A stretch of 64,000 bases of DNA from Anastatus disparis. Taxonomy: Eukaryota > Arthropoda > Insecta > Hymenoptera > Eupelmidae. This document shows, one piece after another, positions 22,841-34,385 of the stretch (position 1 is its first letter; each line of letters starts with the position of its first letter). Location of the stretch: the NCBI GenBank assembly GCA_017163975.1, contig JAFFSR010000301.1, forward strand, positions 1,550,001 to 1,614,000. Direction: 5' to 3'. Below the pieces are notes generated by a model. The model did not search any database, was not told the origin of the DNA, and was given only the letters and a program-made list of their open reading frames with translations. A program made the position numbers and the translations under genes.

Positions 22841-24770
22841 AAACAATTTACAATGGTAAATCCTACAGAGGTGAATAATATTACCTATTCGTAGGTCCGG
22901 TACAAATACTTACTAAACTTACTAACTAAAATACATAAAAAATTTACATACTGACAGTAGTGTGCACATCTGTTACTCCTGCACTTAAATATATTATCTC
23001 TCAATAGTATACGCTATGACATATATACCCAGGAAACATTTACATATAATATTTAAATTTGTTTAACGTGAGTTTAAACATTTTTCTTTTCTTTTTTGTA
23101 TAACATCACTAAAATTCTGATTTATACTCAAAATAACGAAAATAAAAGTAGTCCAGAATTAGTAAACTTACAAAATTATTAAAGCTTTATAACATTTTAA
23201 AATTTTCTAGAAAAAAACATTTATATATTTAATTTAATCCAATTTTTTAATTTATTTTTAACAACAATACTCTTAAAATTAAGATCTCTTATTTCAATTG
23301 GTAAGGAATTAAACAATTGAATTGCAGTTATGTAACTATTTTTCTTATCCATAGTCTTATTTATTTTTGGCAATTGTAGACATTTACGTCTAGTGTTACT
23401 TTTCAAAGTATTAAATTTATTTTTTAATTCTTGATAATGATAATGCAGAGACTCAAAATTAAAATTCTGCATCATATTTAGTGGACAGTTATTTTTAACA
23501 AAAGTGTTTTTATTAATTATTTCCAAAATTTTATTTTGTAAATTTTGCAATAGACCCATATTATTATTATATGCGCCTCCCCAAGCTATTATTCCATATG
23601 TAAATACACTGTGTACCAAAGAGTAATCATCATCAAAGTTTCAGTTTTTATTATCCTAGCCAACTTTGAGAAAACAAAAATAAAATATTTAGTTCTATTT
23701 ATTATATTTTCAATATGTTTATCCCATTTCATGTTAAAATAAAAAATCATTCCGAGATACTTGCAACTTTCAACCCTAGTCAAAATTTTATTATAAATTT
23801 TTATTTCAACAGTGTCAGGGACACTGACTGTATAATCACTAAAGGTCATATAAACAGTCTTGTTATTATTCAAAGAGAGATTATTCAAAGTTAAGTAATT
23901 ATATACTTCATTAAGATAATCATTCATCCTATCTGGCACTTCTCTTCAAGACTATCCTATTGATGCTATGACAGTATCATCTGCATAGGCTACAACCTCA
24001 CCTACAGGCAGTACACTCAACAAATCATTCACGTATAGAACAAACAATAAAGGCCCCAGAATAGTTCCCTGGGGAACTCCAATCGTTATATTTGACTAAA
24101 TGAATCTTTAATTTTGACTCTTTGTTGTCTATTCATCAAATAATTAGTCATTAAATCCAGAGCCTTTCCTCGTATTCCATACCTAATTTCTCTAGTCAAA
24201 TTTCATGGTCCACTGTATCAAAAGCTTTTGCCAAATCGAGGAAAGTAACAATTATTTTTTTATCCTTATCCAAGTTATTGTATATAATGTTTGAAATATA
24301 CTCAAGAGCATCCTTTATTCCCTTTCCTTTAACAAAACCATATCGCTGATTATTTATTATTTTATATTTATCAATGAATTCATATATTCTATCATATATT
24401 ATTCTTTCAAAAATTTTAGCTACGTTTGATATCAATGAAATAGGTCTATAATTTGCAACAACTTTTTTATCACCTGACTTATAGACAGGTACTACATCAG
24501 CTTTTTTAAGTGCACTTGGCCAAACAGCCTGTTCTATTGATACATTAAAAATATATGCCATAGGCTCGGCAATATATTCAGCCATTACCTTCAAAGTTTT
24601 CGCATTTATATTATCGACTCCCCCTGCCTTATCTTTCAAGTTATTTATTATTCTCATAACCTCTATTTCATCAGCAGGTTTGATAAAGATAGAGTTATCA
24701 TTCATGGCAGGTAAACTCAGATTTTTATTTTTTTTTATGTATAGAAAAAAAATATTATTTAAAATAATAT
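22840..24770 (-). pseudogene. LINE reverse transcriptase, 5'-truncated copy with 3' UTR
   Basis: Read on the minus strand: RT fingers and palm (AGGVDNINAKTLK, WPSALKKADVVPVYKSG, NYRPISLIS, GFVKGKG, FLDLAKAFDTVDH; 24196-24710), then GVPQGTILGPLLF near 24060, catalytic YADD at 23977-23988, and the thumb and C-terminal part (23221-23939, ending LFNSLPIEIRDL...). Frameshifts near 24200, 24090, 23945 and 23610 inactivate it. Endonuclease and ORF1 are missing: the LINE reading stops at about 24770, where unrelated G-rich DNA begins. The fused leader at 24770-25053 does not belong to the RT. Sequence likeness to the LINE at 1-2636 suggests the same family. Confidence 0.85.
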
Positions 24771-24774
24771 AATG

Positions 24775-25600
24775 TGAACTATGATTAATAAGATATACAT
24801 GAAATATGACAACAGAGGGTCTATCATAAATCACCCCATCTTTACGGGGGTTGGCGAGCGGAGGGAGCAGGGGGGTACCCCCCCCCAAGTATATGTATAT
24901 ATATATATGAATTGTAACGTTTTTTCCTTTTCGGGAGGGGGAAATACGTGTAACTCCCGTTGCCAGACGCTTCAGTGAGTTACCAGGGTAAGATCGGCAG
25001 GAGTTGGAGGAATCGGACGGTGGAAAGTAAAGGAAAGTAACCGGGTTTAACACATTAGGTTATGCTACGGAGTACCTTGGCTTTATTGTACTCATAAAAC
25101 TCATGTACAACGACGATTACATATATGAAATAATAATAACGTATTAATCAAAACTAAACCTAACATTTTTATATAATGCAAATAAACTAACCTAACCTTA
25201 ATGGAATATAATTTACAAAAGTAATTTATCTCGGCCACTTGACGGCTATTTAATAAGTGAATCAAATCAATTAATAATCTTTAATGAATCTAATTTATTA
25301 GTTTGAGTTTAACTAAAAGATTCTACGGCCTGGGCGGTCTAAAATATACCGGCGGCTTTTACCTGCAACAATGTGCAAAACAAAAGAGACAAATGATTAA
25401 TAATTAAATAATTATATTAATAGGTAACGGCACCTAATAACGCAATACTTAATCCTACGGTAATAATAATGGTGGGTAGCCGGCTCCCTTGATTATCTAA
25501 GTTACGAATCTCTATGGGCACGCGGGGCCCTTAAGTGATGTAAAGATAAAGGGTGGCTGACACCCTTGACTTATTCTTGAAATAATAAACATATTACGTA
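24775..25600. other. GC-richer block, possible LTR fragment
   Basis: Contains a (G)6-TACC-(C)10 stretch near 24873 and a short (TA)n. A sequence starting TGTAACG (24913) could be the end of an LTR read on the minus strand, supported by a minus-strand AATAAA near 25090. A matching opposite end was not found. No coding sequence. Confidence 0.3.
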
Positions 25601-25605
25601 AGTTT

Positions 25606-26350
25606 GTTCTACTCCAACAGCTTTATAAAAAAATAGAGAAATAAATTAATATCAAAATAAATTAATATAACCATAGCATATTTTTCAAAGGACACAGTAA
25701 ATAATTGCTGGAATTCTTTAATCTTGGGCACAACAGCAAACGTAGCATCGCTATAAAACCGTTTGGTATCTCTCATCTTTGTCATATAATCTTCATCGTA
25801 CAAGATGACATGTCTTCTTTCGTCAATACTCAAAACTTGATGAACAAACTTTGTGGATCTTGTTCCATTTGAATATTTAATACTAAACTCTAATGACGAT
25901 GGATTCATTTCAATAAAAGATACAAAATCTTCCACAGTTTTTATTGAAACATTTGTATTTTTTATTGTGTCGGTAGATACACTTTGTGTCCATCTCCTCA
26001 TTTTTTTTGCTAAAACATTTTTCGTATTCTAGGGAAACTTCTCTGTGATTTTGGGATATCTAATAAAATAAATGTGCAAACATTTTACAATTTATCACAA
26101 ATAATTTTTTGTAATGGTTTATCAAAGACTTATAAGAAATATTAATACTTACTTTTTTGCTACCGATTGATAAATTTCACTCAGTGAACCTAATCCAGTC
26201 ATAGTTTGACTTTTGAGAAAATCGAAAAATTTGTTCTGTTCATCAAGTGATAAGTCAGTAGTACAAATATGATTTGTAATTTATGTATTCCAATTATTAT
26301 TGTCGGTGAGTGTTGCACGAGCTGCACATAATTTGTCATCTAGCGATTTA
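25606..26350 (-). pseudogene. MULE-type transposase remnant with an intron
   Basis: The main exon (25609-26030) contains DATF within FYSDATFAVVPKIKEFQQLF, the usual surroundings of the first catalytic Asp in Mutator-like transposases, after RRHVILYDEDYM. An upstream exon (about 26154-26345) reads CISKSLDDKLCAARATL...EIYQSVAKK. Between them is a GT-AG intron (donor GTAAGT near 26153, acceptor TTATTAG near 26067). In-frame stops occur in both exons (near 26284 and 26030) and the rest of the catalytic domain is missing, so it is dead. The 5' end was not found. Confidence 0.65.
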
Positions 26351-26369
26351 GAAATGCATTGCAGATATC

Positions 26370-28992
26370 TGAATAAAATTTAATTTTACATGTTTTTTTT
26401 TATTATGACGTAAAATTTTTAGCTGTATTATCGACATTCAATTATTAGTAAAAATTACATACATTACACTACTGCCATTAGATTTAACATGTTGTAAGCT
26501 ACTGCTATCGCAAGCTTAATTATATTTTGTCAAATTCACGCGTATTTGAAACGTTTACTCAATACAGAATGATTTGAGTAAATCTTTACTTGAGGTTATG
26601 ATTGAAAATTTACAGTTAATATTTGTTGATTTTACTCTACCTCAATTATTTGTAATAACTACGTGATACTTGGTTTTTATTAAGGAAAAACCAAGCAGTC
26701 ACTTGTTATGTTTACTGTGTGAGTAGAAACGCCGTTTCTCTTTTAGTTAAGAGATCGATACGTTGTGCCTCTTTTAATTCGATAAATGAAATTCAATTTG
26801 AGAAACATGATATTATTAATTTCATTATTATTCTTATAACGTGAATTTGACATAAATTATAACAAGGTTGAACCATGCGGTAAAGCCGTCACAGGGAAAA
26901 CAATCTACTAATTCTTTATACTAAGCGGTCACAACCACGCGCATGCATATGTAATTCTTATGTGTAATTTGTAATGTTCATACGTGTAGGATAAGAGCTA
27001 ATCCGTTTGCAGCCAGGACGCCATGCCTGACTGCTTCGGGATCGTATGCTCGATGAAGGAATGTAGTACAAGGAATAAAGGTTTTATAAAGTCATGCCTC
27101 TTGCTGCCTTTCCATTCATTACGTCTAATTTAATTCTAACATAAACATATTATGAGTAATTTAAATTTAAGCAAACAATAATCAAACCGCGAAAGTAAAT
27201 TCTTATTCATTAAACTCACACTAAACAATTAACTTTAAAGTAATAAAAAGTTTATTTGAAACGCGGCAACAACGGCAATAAATGCAAATAGCAAATAAAC
27301 GGATTTGCTATCTAACGTTAGTTAGATAGCTTCGCCGTCGCACTATCTGCCATTCATAATAAAACACATTTTAACGCGCAATTTAATTTTAATAAACTTT
27401 ATTGAAGGAAAACAGAAGAGTGATTCTTTTACAAAATCGGCCTTAACAGATCAGCTCTCATTCGAGCCACCGACGCTCTCTTTCCGCTTCTCCTCTCTCA
27501 CACAGCATCTACACGCTCCCATTTCTCATAATTAAAACCCTTATCAATGCTGTGGAAAGAGAGAGATACATGAATTATTGCTTACATGCGTAACGTAAAT
27601 CGCGCGTCGCATGTATGTACAAGCGCTGGTAACGGTAAGGAGCATATATTTATACAATAATAAAATATTGCTTCCTTAAAAAAATTGCATATAAATTCGA
27701 AAAAATAAAAATTGAAATAAAATTAAATAAAAAGTACCATTTCATAAATGTTATCATTATCTAAATAATAAATTTATATTAAACAAATACATCATTTATT
27801 TTTATGCTATTTATAAAGTTGATGTTGAGATGAACAAGAATTTGAAGCTAATTTTTATTAGACGTTAACTCAATATAGCTACATCACGAATGAACAATAA
27901 TTTTATGAAAAACAGTGAAAATTAGCATTGTTTTTAAATTTCATAAATGAGCATACGTCTATTTTAAATAATCCACCAAAATAAGATATCTTCAAACAAA
28001 TATTAAAATTATAACAAAAATCATTTAATTTCAACAAATTGATATTCTTTTTTATGTAATGAAACTCAAATAAAAATTTTTTTTTAACTTTTAGTATTAT
28101 TTTAATAGATTATAACTAATGACGCGAATCAGGGGTATCTTTTCAATGGGTTGCTTGTTAGAAACCTGCTTATTCGAAATTTTTCATAACTTTACTAATA
28201 TAATTATAATTATATTTCAGGCAGTAAAATCAACATTAAATCAGACATATTATATCACTGTTAGAAATTGAATTTGATTTTTATTTTGAAATTAATGCAA
28301 TCTGTTATGAAGTAACTTAAAATTAATTATATAATGATAACCAAAGCAATGTTTGTAATGAGTGATTATTTAAAATTTTTCAACTTTATTAATGTAATTA
28401 GGAAATTAATCATCTCTCCTAAAAAATAATTGATGGATTATGCATACACTATGAAAAATTTTGTTAATTGATTGAAATCGGTTTTGTTAATATACATTCC
28501 AATAGTTATTTATTTTCATCCAAAACAGATTATTTTAGATTCTGTTCTATATTCCCAACAATATAATGTTGTTTTTTTCTAAACTACACGGTTAATGAGT
28601 TATTATTAAATTAAGATGTACACAAAACATTTGTAATTTTAAAAGTTTCAAAAATGTATCAATTGATTGAAAGCTTTTTGTTTTGATTGTACAGAAATAG
28701 AAAAAATGTATGTTTGAATTGTAATATTTTTATAATGCCTAATTAATAAAAATAATAAAATTCTTCTATATTTTTCTTTTATTCTGGCTTTTATTCACAA
28801 GAATATTTAAAATAAATAATATATTATATATCAATCAGAAAAAAAAATTTTACATCAATTTTTTAAATTACAATGCATTTTAATGAAATTACTATTAATT
28901 ATTAATTGATACTCTGTTCACGTTCTATTGGCAGATGGTCAATACAGTCATGTACTTTCGGACTTAATATAGGGCGTAAGCACTTAATTCAC
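26370..28992. other. No gene seen; AT-rich with two GC-richer patches
   Basis: No credible coding sequence. 26870-27110 (CATGCGG..., with AATAAAGG near 27081) and 27400-27650 (TCGAGCCACCGACGCTC, GAAAGAGAGAGATAC) are GC-richer patches that may be LTR or MITE fragments. A small inverted pair sits at 26570-26640 (GAGTAAATCTTTAC / GATTTTACTC). Nothing more can be supported. Confidence 0.5.
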
Positions 28993-29278
28993 TGTTACGT
29001 CCGGTCACTTTAAATAGGTTTACTCGGACGTTATATTCAATCGTGAGATATTTCTTGCCTCGTATGCAGGGTAGAGGAGCTTAATCACTTACCTTGTCTT
29101 AACTGCTGGCTACGTGGTCGAAAGCAAGGAGTCTGTTATTAAAAAAAAACATATTTAAAGAGCGTAGTGCTCCTCTCTGGTTGCCCGCTTGTTAACTGGG
29201 TTAGGTCTGGATCAATGCTATTTATGTTCACAGAATTTAAAATTTTGTTTTTTGTATTTATTTGTAAATAATGATATT
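28993..29278 (-). repeat. Gypsy 3' LTR, distal part (left of the Polinton)
   Basis: Begins TGTTACGTCC on the plus strand (LTR terminus in either reading). It ends in GATATT (29273-29278), the left copy of the Polinton target duplication. Matches 63393-63675. Confidence 0.85.
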
Positions 29279-29355
29279 AGTAGATAAGCTATAGGCATAC
29301 CGGATCACCTTCATTCGTGATCACCCCTTCTCTCTTTAAAGTAATCCAGAATCCG
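29279..29355. repeat. Polinton left terminal inverted repeat
   Basis: AGTAGATAAGCTATAGGCAT, ATCACCTTCATTC, GATCACCCC and AAAGTAATC blocks match the right end in inverse order with small differences. A partial inverted copy of the same motif (GATCCAGAATGCCTATAGCG, 29398-29417) follows. The rest to 29460 is T-rich noncoding DNA. Confidence 0.9.
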
Positions 29356-29460
29356 TACGCATTGTAGATCATCTCAGTGATCTAGAATCCGAACGTGATC
29401 CAGAATGCCTATAGCGTTTTCTACTATTTTTTTTTCTTTAATTTTTTTTTCTTTTTTTTC

Positions 29461-29933
29461 TTACAAATGATTTTGTGAGAAATAGAATAATTTCATGAGT
29501 TTGACATTATGTAGTGCACAGACAGTTTTATAGATTGGATTATGGTTTGTGCATATGGTAACGCACTTGAAAAATGGGTTTGATGGATAGCCGTATTGAT
29601 TGATGTTATAAGCAGGAAACTTGAATCGTAACAGCCATTTTCGTTTGAATTCATTCATAAAAAAAATTTTAGTAGCATCATGTAAATATTCACGAAGTAA
29701 GTTTGCAATTTGAGAGTAGCCAAGCCCATCAGTATTCCAAGCTATTCCGTGATTATGTTTGAGGCGAATGTTTTCTTCTTGCAATTAGTCAGAGAGCCTT
29801 TTCCATGGAGAAGGTTTTTTGAACAGATGAACAATGGGATCACCACTGTCGTTGAGAGGAATGATTGCTATTTCCTTTGGAACATATTCACCACCCATTT
29901 GCTTCAAACCAATCATGTCTACAGCATATTCCA
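29461..29933 (-). pseudogene. Polinton accessory protein, copy A (one in-frame stop)
   Basis: One continuous frame from an ATG at 29931-29933 to TAA at 29461, broken only by a TAA near 29785. Motifs: an N-terminal MIGLKQ..EYVPKEIAI, FKKPSPWKRL, the central HGIAWNTDGLGY, KRKWLLRF and a C-terminal Cys/His part (CVTICTNHNPIYKTVCALHNVKLMKLF). The same protein type is encoded by the spliced gene at 44466-47145 in this element. I know this family only as a recurrent protein of arthropod Polintons; its function is not established. It lies just downstream of the capsid gene on the same strand. Confidence 0.7.
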
Positions 29934-29973
29934 TTTTGAAATATTAATTTTTTTACGTAAAAGTGAAGATAAT

Positions 29974-31539
29974 TCAAACAAGCTTCCGAATATCTCCACT
30001 AAGAGGGTTGTACTAAACGATGCGATCGTGTAAGATCATGCAATAAGCTGAAGTATTAGCTGGAAAGTCAGTTTTAGACTCAAATTCTAGACGTACATTG
30101 ACATAACAACGGTGGCTACGAAAACAATCACAGCTGTGTTATTGACTACGAAAAAAAACACATCTCCAAAAGTGCGGCCAAAAAAAACACATCTTCAAAA
30201 GGGCAGTAAAAAAAAACACATCTTCAAAAGTGTGGCGAAAAAAATACATCTTTAAAAGGAAAACACCCCTTGAAAACACGGTGAAAATTTTCAAGGGCTG
30301 TTTTTTTTTGCCGCACTCTTGAAGATGTGTTTTTTTCGCCTTACATTTGAAGACGTTTTTTTTCGCCGCACTTTTGGAGATGTGTTTTTTTTCGTAGTCA
30401 ATTACACAGCTGTGATTGTTTTCGTAGCCACCATCGATAAGCGCTCTTTAGAGATTCGTTTTGTCGTGAATAGCCAATAACTATGAGTGGTTCAAAGTTA
30501 ATAAACTGACACTTTGTCAACAATGGCTGTGAATCTCTTCCGTAGTAGTTTTTCTGAAAATTAGCATACATATCATAGAGAATAGCAAACTGATTCCTAG
30601 ATATGTCAAGATTGAGATTGTTGTACGGATAATATTGCGAATTTAAGAAAAGTCTTACATTACTAATATCACAGTGGTCAAAGCGACTAGCATTTTTAGT
30701 TTTTGAACCTTTTTTTTCCTATTGTAATCCAAGAATCACGAAACGCGGTTTCTCCAATTGATTTGAAGTTTTTACCGTCCAGACGTGTTCATTTGTTATT
30801 GGAAGAAGATGATATTGAAATAACTCCCAAGAACGAAAACTCATAGAAATAAGATTATCTTTGCCAATGAAATTTAACATCTGAATTTTTTGTTTATCTA
30901 ATGCAATAAGATATGGCATTAACCACTCTATCTTTGATATTTTTATTTGATAAGTTTCATATGTGGTTACATTGTTGGCTACAGTACCTTCCTGTATTAT
31001 AGCATTCAGGTCATTTCTTGATCTTGTGAGAATAAGTTTATGCTTCATATCAACCACAATTTTCTTATAATCTTCTGCGAAGCCTAAAATCATACTTAGA
31101 GGGATAGAAAAGTCAAAATTTCCATGATCATCTACAATTGTTTTGTTTCCTTCTTCAACACCAAGCCAGCCTGCATTTCCTAATGTTAGAGTCTGATTTG
31201 GATTAAATGAAGTGCATCCCTTCATGAGACTACTCAAACCAACATTTTTACTTTTATCTCTACAGCATTAAGTTCATATCGAATTTCATCGAATAGATGA
31301 CAAATGCCATTGTTAACGAAATTAGTTTTAGTTAGTGCTTGTCCATCTGGTTTTTGTAATTTTCCACATACATGGACGTAACTACATAATGGTAAGAGGC
31401 ATAAATCTTGATGCTGAATAGAAATACAAATTTCATCACTGTTATTGAAACTTAATGTGGAGTATGGTTGATGTGCGTGAACCTCATAATGAGTAATAGA
31501 CTCATTGACACCTGATTGGATGCTTAGAATTTCGTCCAT
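29974..31539 (-). pseudogene. MCP: Polinton major capsid protein (double jelly-roll), broken
   Basis: Begins ATG at 31539 (MDEILSIQSGVNESI) and reads ...SFNNSDEICISIQHQDL...CHLFDEIRYELNAVEI, then shifts frame in an A-rich stretch near 31250. It continues (SSLMKGCTSF..., 30719-31237), goes on past 30719 in another frame through FDHCDISNV and YYPYNNLNLDISRNQFA, is cut by a MITE (30111-30432), and ends RLEFESKTDFPANTS...LHDRI with a TAG before the last 15 codons. Total about 410 codons without the MITE, the size expected for this family. In intact elements it forms the icosahedral shell. The lesions exclude function. Confidence 0.8.
30111..30432. mobile_element. Foldback MITE in the capsid gene
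   Basis: GGTGGCTACGAAAACAATCA (30111-30130) matches the inverse at 30413-30432. Inside, each arm holds tandem copies of a roughly 25-bp unit (AACACATCTTCAAAAG-G-GGC). No clear TSD. It interrupts the 3' part of the capsid gene. Confidence 0.8.
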
Positions 31540-31569
31540 TTTTCTGAAAGCAGCAGAGAATGATACAAT

Positions 31570-31719
31570 TTATCTTTTTCCACGTACTTTGAAACCTATG
31601 CTTCTGAGAAAATGTTTGCTCTTCCGTGTTAACGGTTTGAGTACCTTTGGACGACTGATGGTGGGTTGACATGATGGCTGACTTATATGCACACTTGAAT
31701 TATGAACGATTCCCATCAT
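31570..31719 (-). CDS. Small conserved-type Polinton ORF, 49 codons
   Basis: ATG at 31717-31719, TAA at 31570-31572. The start overlaps the stop of the penton gene (GTATGATG), and the capsid ATG follows about 30 bp after the stop. The C-terminus is basic: KPLTRKSKHFLRSIGFKVRGKR. Short basic ORFs between penton and capsid genes occur in other arthropod Polintons, so the tight packing suggests a real gene. Function unknown, possibly a DNA-binding or core peptide. It appears unbroken. Confidence 0.55.
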   Translation of the reverse strand: MMGIVHNSSVHISQPSCQPTISRPKVLKPLTRKSKHFLRSIGFKVRGKR

Positions 31720-32406
31720 ACAAATTTTATGTAAAGTCTAACAGTTATTTCCTCTCCTCGGAAATTCACTAAATTTCCGTCTTGATCAACGATTCGGATT
31801 TGAAGATGATCTATACTCTTAACTTTGAGTGGTAAATATATGACATGCGATGGAACTTCTATGATTTTATATCCTGGAGAAACTTTTGGGAAAAACTCAT
31901 GGATTGTGTGAACTTTTTTGTCGTTAATGTAAGCACCTGTAGTATTATTACACTCTACTCTGAGTGCGTTTATTTTCAATATCTCCACAGGTAAATCAGA
32001 GCTGTGATGAATGTTTTCATAAAGAACACGACGAGTGAAGCCGAGAAGACGGTCTATTGAATCTCGAGGTCTAAGATCTATCTGATGGCAGCAATAAATT
32101 TCACTTCTGAGAGTATTGTTGTTAGCTTTCAAGAAAAACTCGATTTCTTTAGATTTCAAATCTTTTTGCAAAAATTGATTAATAGCATCAATTTCATAAC
32201 TGCCAGTTAGGAATGGTAATAATCTTTTCTCCGTTTATATGAAGTTTATTATTCAAATCGTCAACATGGAGAATCGAGTTGAATGCTAAAAGTTCAACTA
32301 AACCCAAAACAAAATTCTTATGCTGTGGTAGTTCTATTGAAGGAAAATATTGCGCTTCTAAAAGAGAAGATTTGCCTGAAAAACTCAAAGTGAAACTATC
32401 TTCCAT
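31716..32406 (-). pseudogene. Polinton minor capsid protein, penton-like (single frameshift)
   Basis: N-terminal part MEDSFTLSFSGKSSLLEAQ..FPSIEL to ...KIITIP (32194-32406), then a one-base frameshift near 32209, then the rest (31716-32171: NTLRSEIYC, LGFTRRVL, ALRVECNNTTGAYIN, HTIHEFFP, GYKIIEVPS, DHLQIRIVDQDGNLVNFRGE). About 229 codons, the expected size for the Polinton penton-like protein that sits at capsid vertices. Apart from the frameshift the sequence is well preserved. It lies between protease and capsid, all on the minus strand, overlapping the next ORF by 4 bases. Confidence 0.75.
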
Positions 32407-32451
32407 GACTGTTTGAAAAAGAATGATCCTGCTTGTCTGAAAACTCTTCTT

Positions 32452-32850
32452 TTATAGTCTCTCACACAAGAACTGAAGACAAAGATGTCCACAAATAAAT
32501 GAGTCAAAACTCTGATATCTTTTATAGTTGTATTTCACTTCTTTCACGTTAAAATATAACATGAGATCTATAGGGGGTTTAAGATCACCAAAACTATCAA
32601 AGTAAATCACTTCAAAACCTCGTTTTTGATAACATACCCAGTGAGTGCCTTTGTTTTGAAAATCATCTAAGTTAACTATAGCAGATTCGTTATGCCATAA
32701 GCCATCAGAAGGTAGATTATTTCTCATGAAAACACCTAGAAAATATGGAATTTGCATCATACGAGCATACTTTATAAGATTATAGTCAGTCAGTGTACGA
32801 ATTGGCAAAGTTAAATCGAAGTTTTTTTTTCTTAACTTGACTATAACCGA
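32452..32850 (-). pseudogene. PRO: Adenain-like cysteine protease of the Polinton (start codon not clear)
   Basis: The coding part is intact from at least 32808 to TAG at 32452. It carries the C5-type active-site order: His in GTHWVCY, Asp in YFDSFGD, Gln in RYQ, Cys in CGHLCLQFL. It is about 118-130 residues, normal for this family, which processes virion proteins. No ATG is present before ARMMQIP; the frame is open to a TGA about 75 bases upstream of the TTG at 32806-32808. Either the start codon is mutated or the gene starts at an internal ATG. It partly overlaps the end of the preceding PLA2/pVI-like gene. Listed as pseudogene only because of the start. Confidence 0.75.
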
Positions 32851-33588
32851 TATGAGGTTTCATAAATAATCCCATTCCAGTTTTATATGGTTTAAGATAG
32901 AGACCTTTTCCTAGAGCAATAGCTTTCATAGTTTTATTATGCCTCATACTTTCTTCATAATTTTTCTATGCAGCTTTAGCCTCATTTACTGCTTTAGCTA
33001 TTCTAGCAGCTCCTCAGGCCAGAGCACCAGTTGCACTTAGTGCTGCGAACAATGGTATTAGAAAAGGCAGAGCGCCACCTATTTTTGATGGGACAGGTAG
33101 AATACGTCGAATGATAATTTTTTTCTTACCGCCAACGCTTCACGTGCACCTTTTAAGGCGGACTGAATAACTTTGCGAGAATGTTCACTTGATTTTAATG
33201 ATTTTTTATTTGCAGTTACTAATTCATTTAATTTGACACCCATTTCTGTATTATCTTTTAATTTCATAGCATTTGCAACAATAAAAGCAGTTGCTTTTTT
33301 GCTAAGACTTACATCTTTGGCTCTAACACGCTGCCAAGCTTTATCAGCGAGCTTCATGTCAGCTACTTTTCAATCAGCATTTTTATCAGAATAAGATATG
33401 TCATGTTCTTTGCATGCTTGATCAAGTAGATTGATACCTGCATCACCTCTTTTTAGACGCTTTTTCAGTATTGTTCCGGGACCACAATATTGATATCGAG
33501 GAATATGCATTTCAATAGGTAAGTTATTGATTACTTTATCAAGTAACCTTTTACCCTTAGGGTGATTTTGGGATTTGTGTACGAGCAT
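32787..33588 (-). pseudogene. PLA2-like / adenovirus pVI-like Polinton virion protein, broken
   Basis: N-terminal part (33370-33588) has the calcium-loop-like YCGPGT and the helix DQACKEHDISYS, whose His-Asp pair matches the catalytic dyad of parvovirus-type phospholipase A2. An in-frame TGA (33370-33372) is followed in the same frame by DKAWQRVRAKD... (33079-33357). A frameshift in an A7 run near 33120 leads to a hydrophobic, Gly/Ala-rich, pVI-like part (ILPVPSKIGGALPF, LFAALSATGALA) with two more stops, and a basic end (KAIALGKGLYLKPY). In the family, this type of protein probably helps membrane penetration and virion assembly. Inactive here. Confidence 0.7.
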
Positions 33589-33686
33589 CTCTCTTCGAGT
33601 ACTGATTTACAACTGATGATCAAAATATAAAACAAGCGTTTATATTTTGAAAAGTTCGATCTTAGATTTGACTTTGTTACGTAAAG

Positions 33687-34385
33687 ATGGATTTTACTAA
33701 GCAAAACGTCAAAATTCCCGTCGCCAACTTTGATTCTTAGAAAACGAAAAGAAAAAAGCGACACGGAGAGTTACTTTCAGATAATGTACAAGCAGTATTC
33801 TGTGGTCCATTAAACTGTGGAAAATCTAATAGTTTATTGGCTCTAATTACACACCCTAATGGTCTTAGATTCGAAAATTTGTATGTTTACTCTAAATCCT
33901 TAAATCAACAGAAATTCCAATTTCTTCATAAAGTTTTAGAACCAATTGAAGGTATATCATATCTACCGTTAAGTGAACATGCATCTGTAGTGTCTCCAGA
34001 TGAAGCTCTATCTAATTCAATTATGATTTTTGATGATGTGGCTTGTGAGAAGCAGGATAACGTCAGAGCTTTTTTCTGTATAGGGAGACACAAAGGTGCA
34101 GATAGCTTTTATCTATGTCAGTCATATGCTCATATACCGAAATATTTCATCAGGTACAATAATATTATATTGATGGTAATTTATCGTCAAGATGATGTTA
34201 ATCTTAAACATATCTATGAAGACCGTGTGAATACTGACTTAACTTCAAATGAATTTCGAAATCTTTGTACTGAATGCTGTAAGAATGACAAGTATGGATT
34301 TGTTGTTATTGACAAAGATAGAGCAATGAATGACGGTAGATATAGAAAAGGATTTGACTGTTTTGCCATTAAAAAGGAAGTATAA
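33687..34385 (+). pseudogene. ATP: Packaging ATPase (FtsK/HerA-type, A32-like), one in-frame stop
   Basis: ATG at 33687-33689; TAG at 33738-33740 (codon 18) is the only lesion. Walker A GPLNCGKSN at about 33821-33847, Walker B SIMIFDD at about 34018-34038, arginine-rich C-terminal half ending FDCFAIKKEV. About 232 codons, usual for Polinton ATPases that pump DNA into the capsid. It is divergently arranged to the PLA2/pVI-like gene (about 100 bp apart) and followed by the next plus-strand gene after 43 bp. The single early stop could be read through only by re-initiation downstream. Confidence 0.8.

Noticed and set aside
24770..25053. N-terminal extension of the LINE RT frame
   Set aside because: Sequence does not belong to the RT; it is G-rich flanking DNA with a (TA)n that happens to stay open.
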